From Rhodospirillaceae bacterium (GTDB lineage Bacteria; Pseudomonadota; Alphaproteobacteria; UBA8366; GCA-2717185): DNA of 6,555 bases. The notes under the pieces were generated by a model. That model was not told the DNA's origin. It saw only the letters and a list, made by a program, of their open reading frames with translations, and did not search any database. Both the position numbers and the translations under genes were made by a program. The stretch is taken from the NCBI GenBank assembly GCA_018660965.1, contig JABJJH010000038.1:1-6555 (forward strand). Direction: 5' to 3'. Positions within the stretch are counted from its first letter, which is position 1. Each line of letters opens with the position of its first letter. Below, piece after piece: positions 5,490 to 6,555 of the stretch.

Positions 5490-6317
5490 ATGGAAACGTC
5501 TGAAGTCTTGTTTGAGGTTACCGACGGCGTCGGCGTTCTGACGCTGAACCGGCCCGCCAAGTTCAACGCCCTGACCCTGGACATGCGGGACAACGGCATT
5601 CCCGACATCATCGCGCAGGTCGAGAACGACCCCGACATCCGCGCCTTGATCGTGACCGGGGCGGGCGGCAATTTTTGTTCCGGCGCCGATGTCGGCCGCA
5701 TGGGCGGCAACAGCGATCCGTCCGTCACGCCCGAAGATCGCAGCGTCGGATTGCGCCGGACGCTCGACTGGGTGTATCGGCTGGCCAATCTGAACCGGCC
5801 GGTTATCGCCGCCGTCGACGGGGTCGCGTTCGGGGGCGGATTTTCGCTCGCGCTGACCGCCGACTTTATTCTGGCGACGCCGCGCGTCCGGTTTTGTCAG
5901 GTGTTCGGCAACATCGGTCTGATCCCCGATATGGGGTCGGCTTATCTGCTTCCGCGCGTTATCGGCCCACGCAAGGCGAAGGAACTGGCCCTGACCGCCC
6001 GCACAATCTACGTGGACGAAGCGCAGGCATTGGGCATTGTTCACGAAGTCCATGACCCCGATGCGTTGATGCCCGCCGCGCGCGCGATGGCCGCCCGCTT
6101 CGCGAAAGGCTCGGCGACGGCGCAGGCGGGCGCGAAGCAATTGATGGACCGGTCGATTTACAGCACGCAGGCGGAAATGATCGAAGCGGAAGTCGCGGCG
6201 CAATTCAAATGCCGCGCCACCGATTTTCACAACGAAGCGGTGCGCCGGTTCGCCGCCAAGGAACCGCGCCTTTTCGATTGGGACACGATGGTCAAGAACG
6301 AAGCCAAAGGCGGGTAG
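5490..6317 (+). CDS. Enoyl-CoA hydratase/isomerase family protein (PaaG-like), paralog 2
   Basis: Second crotonase-fold protein, 275 aa, 46 bases after the first. The ATG at 5490 has GGGGGAG (5475-5481) eight bases upstream. The N-terminus VLTLNRPAKFNAL, oxyanion segments NFCSGADVGRM (61-71) and GVAFGGGFSLALTADF (111-126), and NIGLIPDMGSAYLLPR (141-156) define the family. As in paralog 1 the classical glutamates are absent (Ser119 and about Phe139) and an Asp (Asp147) sits in the PaaG-like PD motif. The C-terminal block TDFHNEAVRRFAAKEPRLFDWD is nearly the same as in paralog 1, pointing to tandem duplication, while the middle has diverged. Such pairs may form hetero-oligomers or act on successive intermediates; both are inferences. 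Substrate not assignable. Confidence 0.9.
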   Translation: METSEVLFEVTDGVGVLTLNRPAKFNALTLDMRDNGIPDIIAQVENDPDIRALIVTGAGGNFCSGADVGRMGGNSDPSVTPEDRSVGLRRTLDWVYRLANLNRPVIAAVDGVAFGGGFSLALTADFILATPRVRFCQVFGNIGLIPDMGSAYLLPRVIGPRKAKELALTARTIYVDEAQALGIVHEVHDPDALMPAARAMAARFAKGSATAQAGAKQLMDRSIYSTQAEMIEAEVAAQFKCRATDFHNEAVRRFAAKEPRLFDWDTMVKNEAKGG

Positions 6318-6324
6318 CGTCCCG

Positions 6325-6555
6325 ATGACAGCCACCTACGATCCGGATGCGGATTACGAGATCAGGATTTGGGAAGAGGACTTCAGACAGGTCCCTTCGC
6401 GAATGTTGCTCGCCCGGATCTGTCAACCGATCGGCGATGGGCCGTTTCCGGTGTTGCTCGACCTGCACGGCGGCGCCTGGACGTTCAAGGATCGCATGGC
6501 CAATGTGGCGATGGCCGAAGCCATGGCGCGCAGCGGAATTCTTACGGTGTCCGTC
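6325..6555 (+). CDS. Alpha/beta-hydrolase (esterase-like), N-terminal part, truncated by window end
   Basis: The frame from ATG 6325 stays open to the window edge (77 codons). It starts MTATYDPDADYEIRIWEEDF and continues RMLLARICQPIGDGPFPVLLDLHGGAWTFKDRMANVAMAEAMA. The HGGAW sequence (codons near 6469-6483) is the oxyanion-hole motif of hormone-sensitive-lipase-like and feruloyl-esterase-like hydrolases, normally followed by a GxSxG nucleophile motif that would lie beyond the window. It begins seven bases after the second crotonase stop, so it is almost certainly in the same operon; the purine stretch AAAGGCGGG at the end of the previous gene is the likely ribosome site. It may hydrolyse an ester or lactone feeding or leaving the acyl-CoA pathway, an inference from context only. 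No signal peptide is seen. Confidence 0.85.
   Translation, partial: MTATYDPDADYEIRIWEEDFRQVPSRMLLARICQPIGDGPFPVLLDLHGGAWTFKDRMANVAMAEAMARSGILTVSV

Noticed and set aside
4412..5788. Long minus-strand open frame (458 codons) antisense to the first crotonase
   Set aside because: It runs opposite a clear crotonase gene and across two gene boundaries, has arginine/alanine/histidine-rich composition without a recognisable domain, and is a typical GC-rich shadow frame.
5289..6335. Long minus-strand open frame (348 codons) antisense to the second crotonase
   Set aside because: Same reasons: fully opposite a well-supported gene, no motif, low-complexity basic composition.

Overview
The window looks like chromosomal DNA from a GC-rich alphaproteobacterium, possibly of the Rhodospirillales. 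This rests on codon use, dense short-spaced genes, and a TPR-glycosyltransferase of a type common in that class. No rRNA, tRNA, phage, plasmid, transposase or CRISPR sequence is visible. The taxonomic call is an inference.

Layout. (1) Positions 2-877, + strand: the C-terminal half of a long (eukaryotic XPNPEP1-like) Xaa-Pro aminopeptidase, cut by the window edge. (2) 856-1049: a cluster of three palindromic stem-loop elements filling the convergent gap. (3) 1046-2005 and 2152-3105, - strand: two tandem paralogous beta-hydroxyacid dehydrogenases (3-hydroxyisobutyrate dehydrogenase / tartronate semialdehyde reductase family), about 71% identical by hand alignment, separated by a second pair of stem-loops (2034-2154). 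(4) 3190-4455, - strand: a TPR protein with a C-terminal glycosyltransferase-like domain; a half copy of the palindromic repeat lies just past its stop. (5) 4456-4639: a 184-bp divergent promoter region with a 10-bp direct repeat. (6) 4640-5443 and 5490-6317, + strand: two tandem crotonase-fold proteins of the PaaG-like isomerase type (Asp motif present, both crotonase catalytic Glu positions replaced). (7) 6325 to the window end: the N-terminus of an alpha/beta-hydrolase with an HGGAW oxyanion motif.

How they may work together. The two crotonases and the hydrolase form a likely operon handling an acyl-CoA or ester substrate. The two dehydrogenases are a plausible match for branched-chain or hydroxy-acid catabolism, but the substrate cannot be read from the sequence. 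Aminopeptidase and glycosyltransferase seem unrelated in function.

The most unusual content is the palindromic repeat family. It occurs only on the 3' sides of genes here. Four of its six units share an asymmetric TCA bulge next to a GAT. In two places it forms a pair joined by a conserved linker and bounded by CTAGTG / CACTA(G). It contains the stop codon of three genes. It resembles a REP/BIME-type family, but no cognate transposase is in view.
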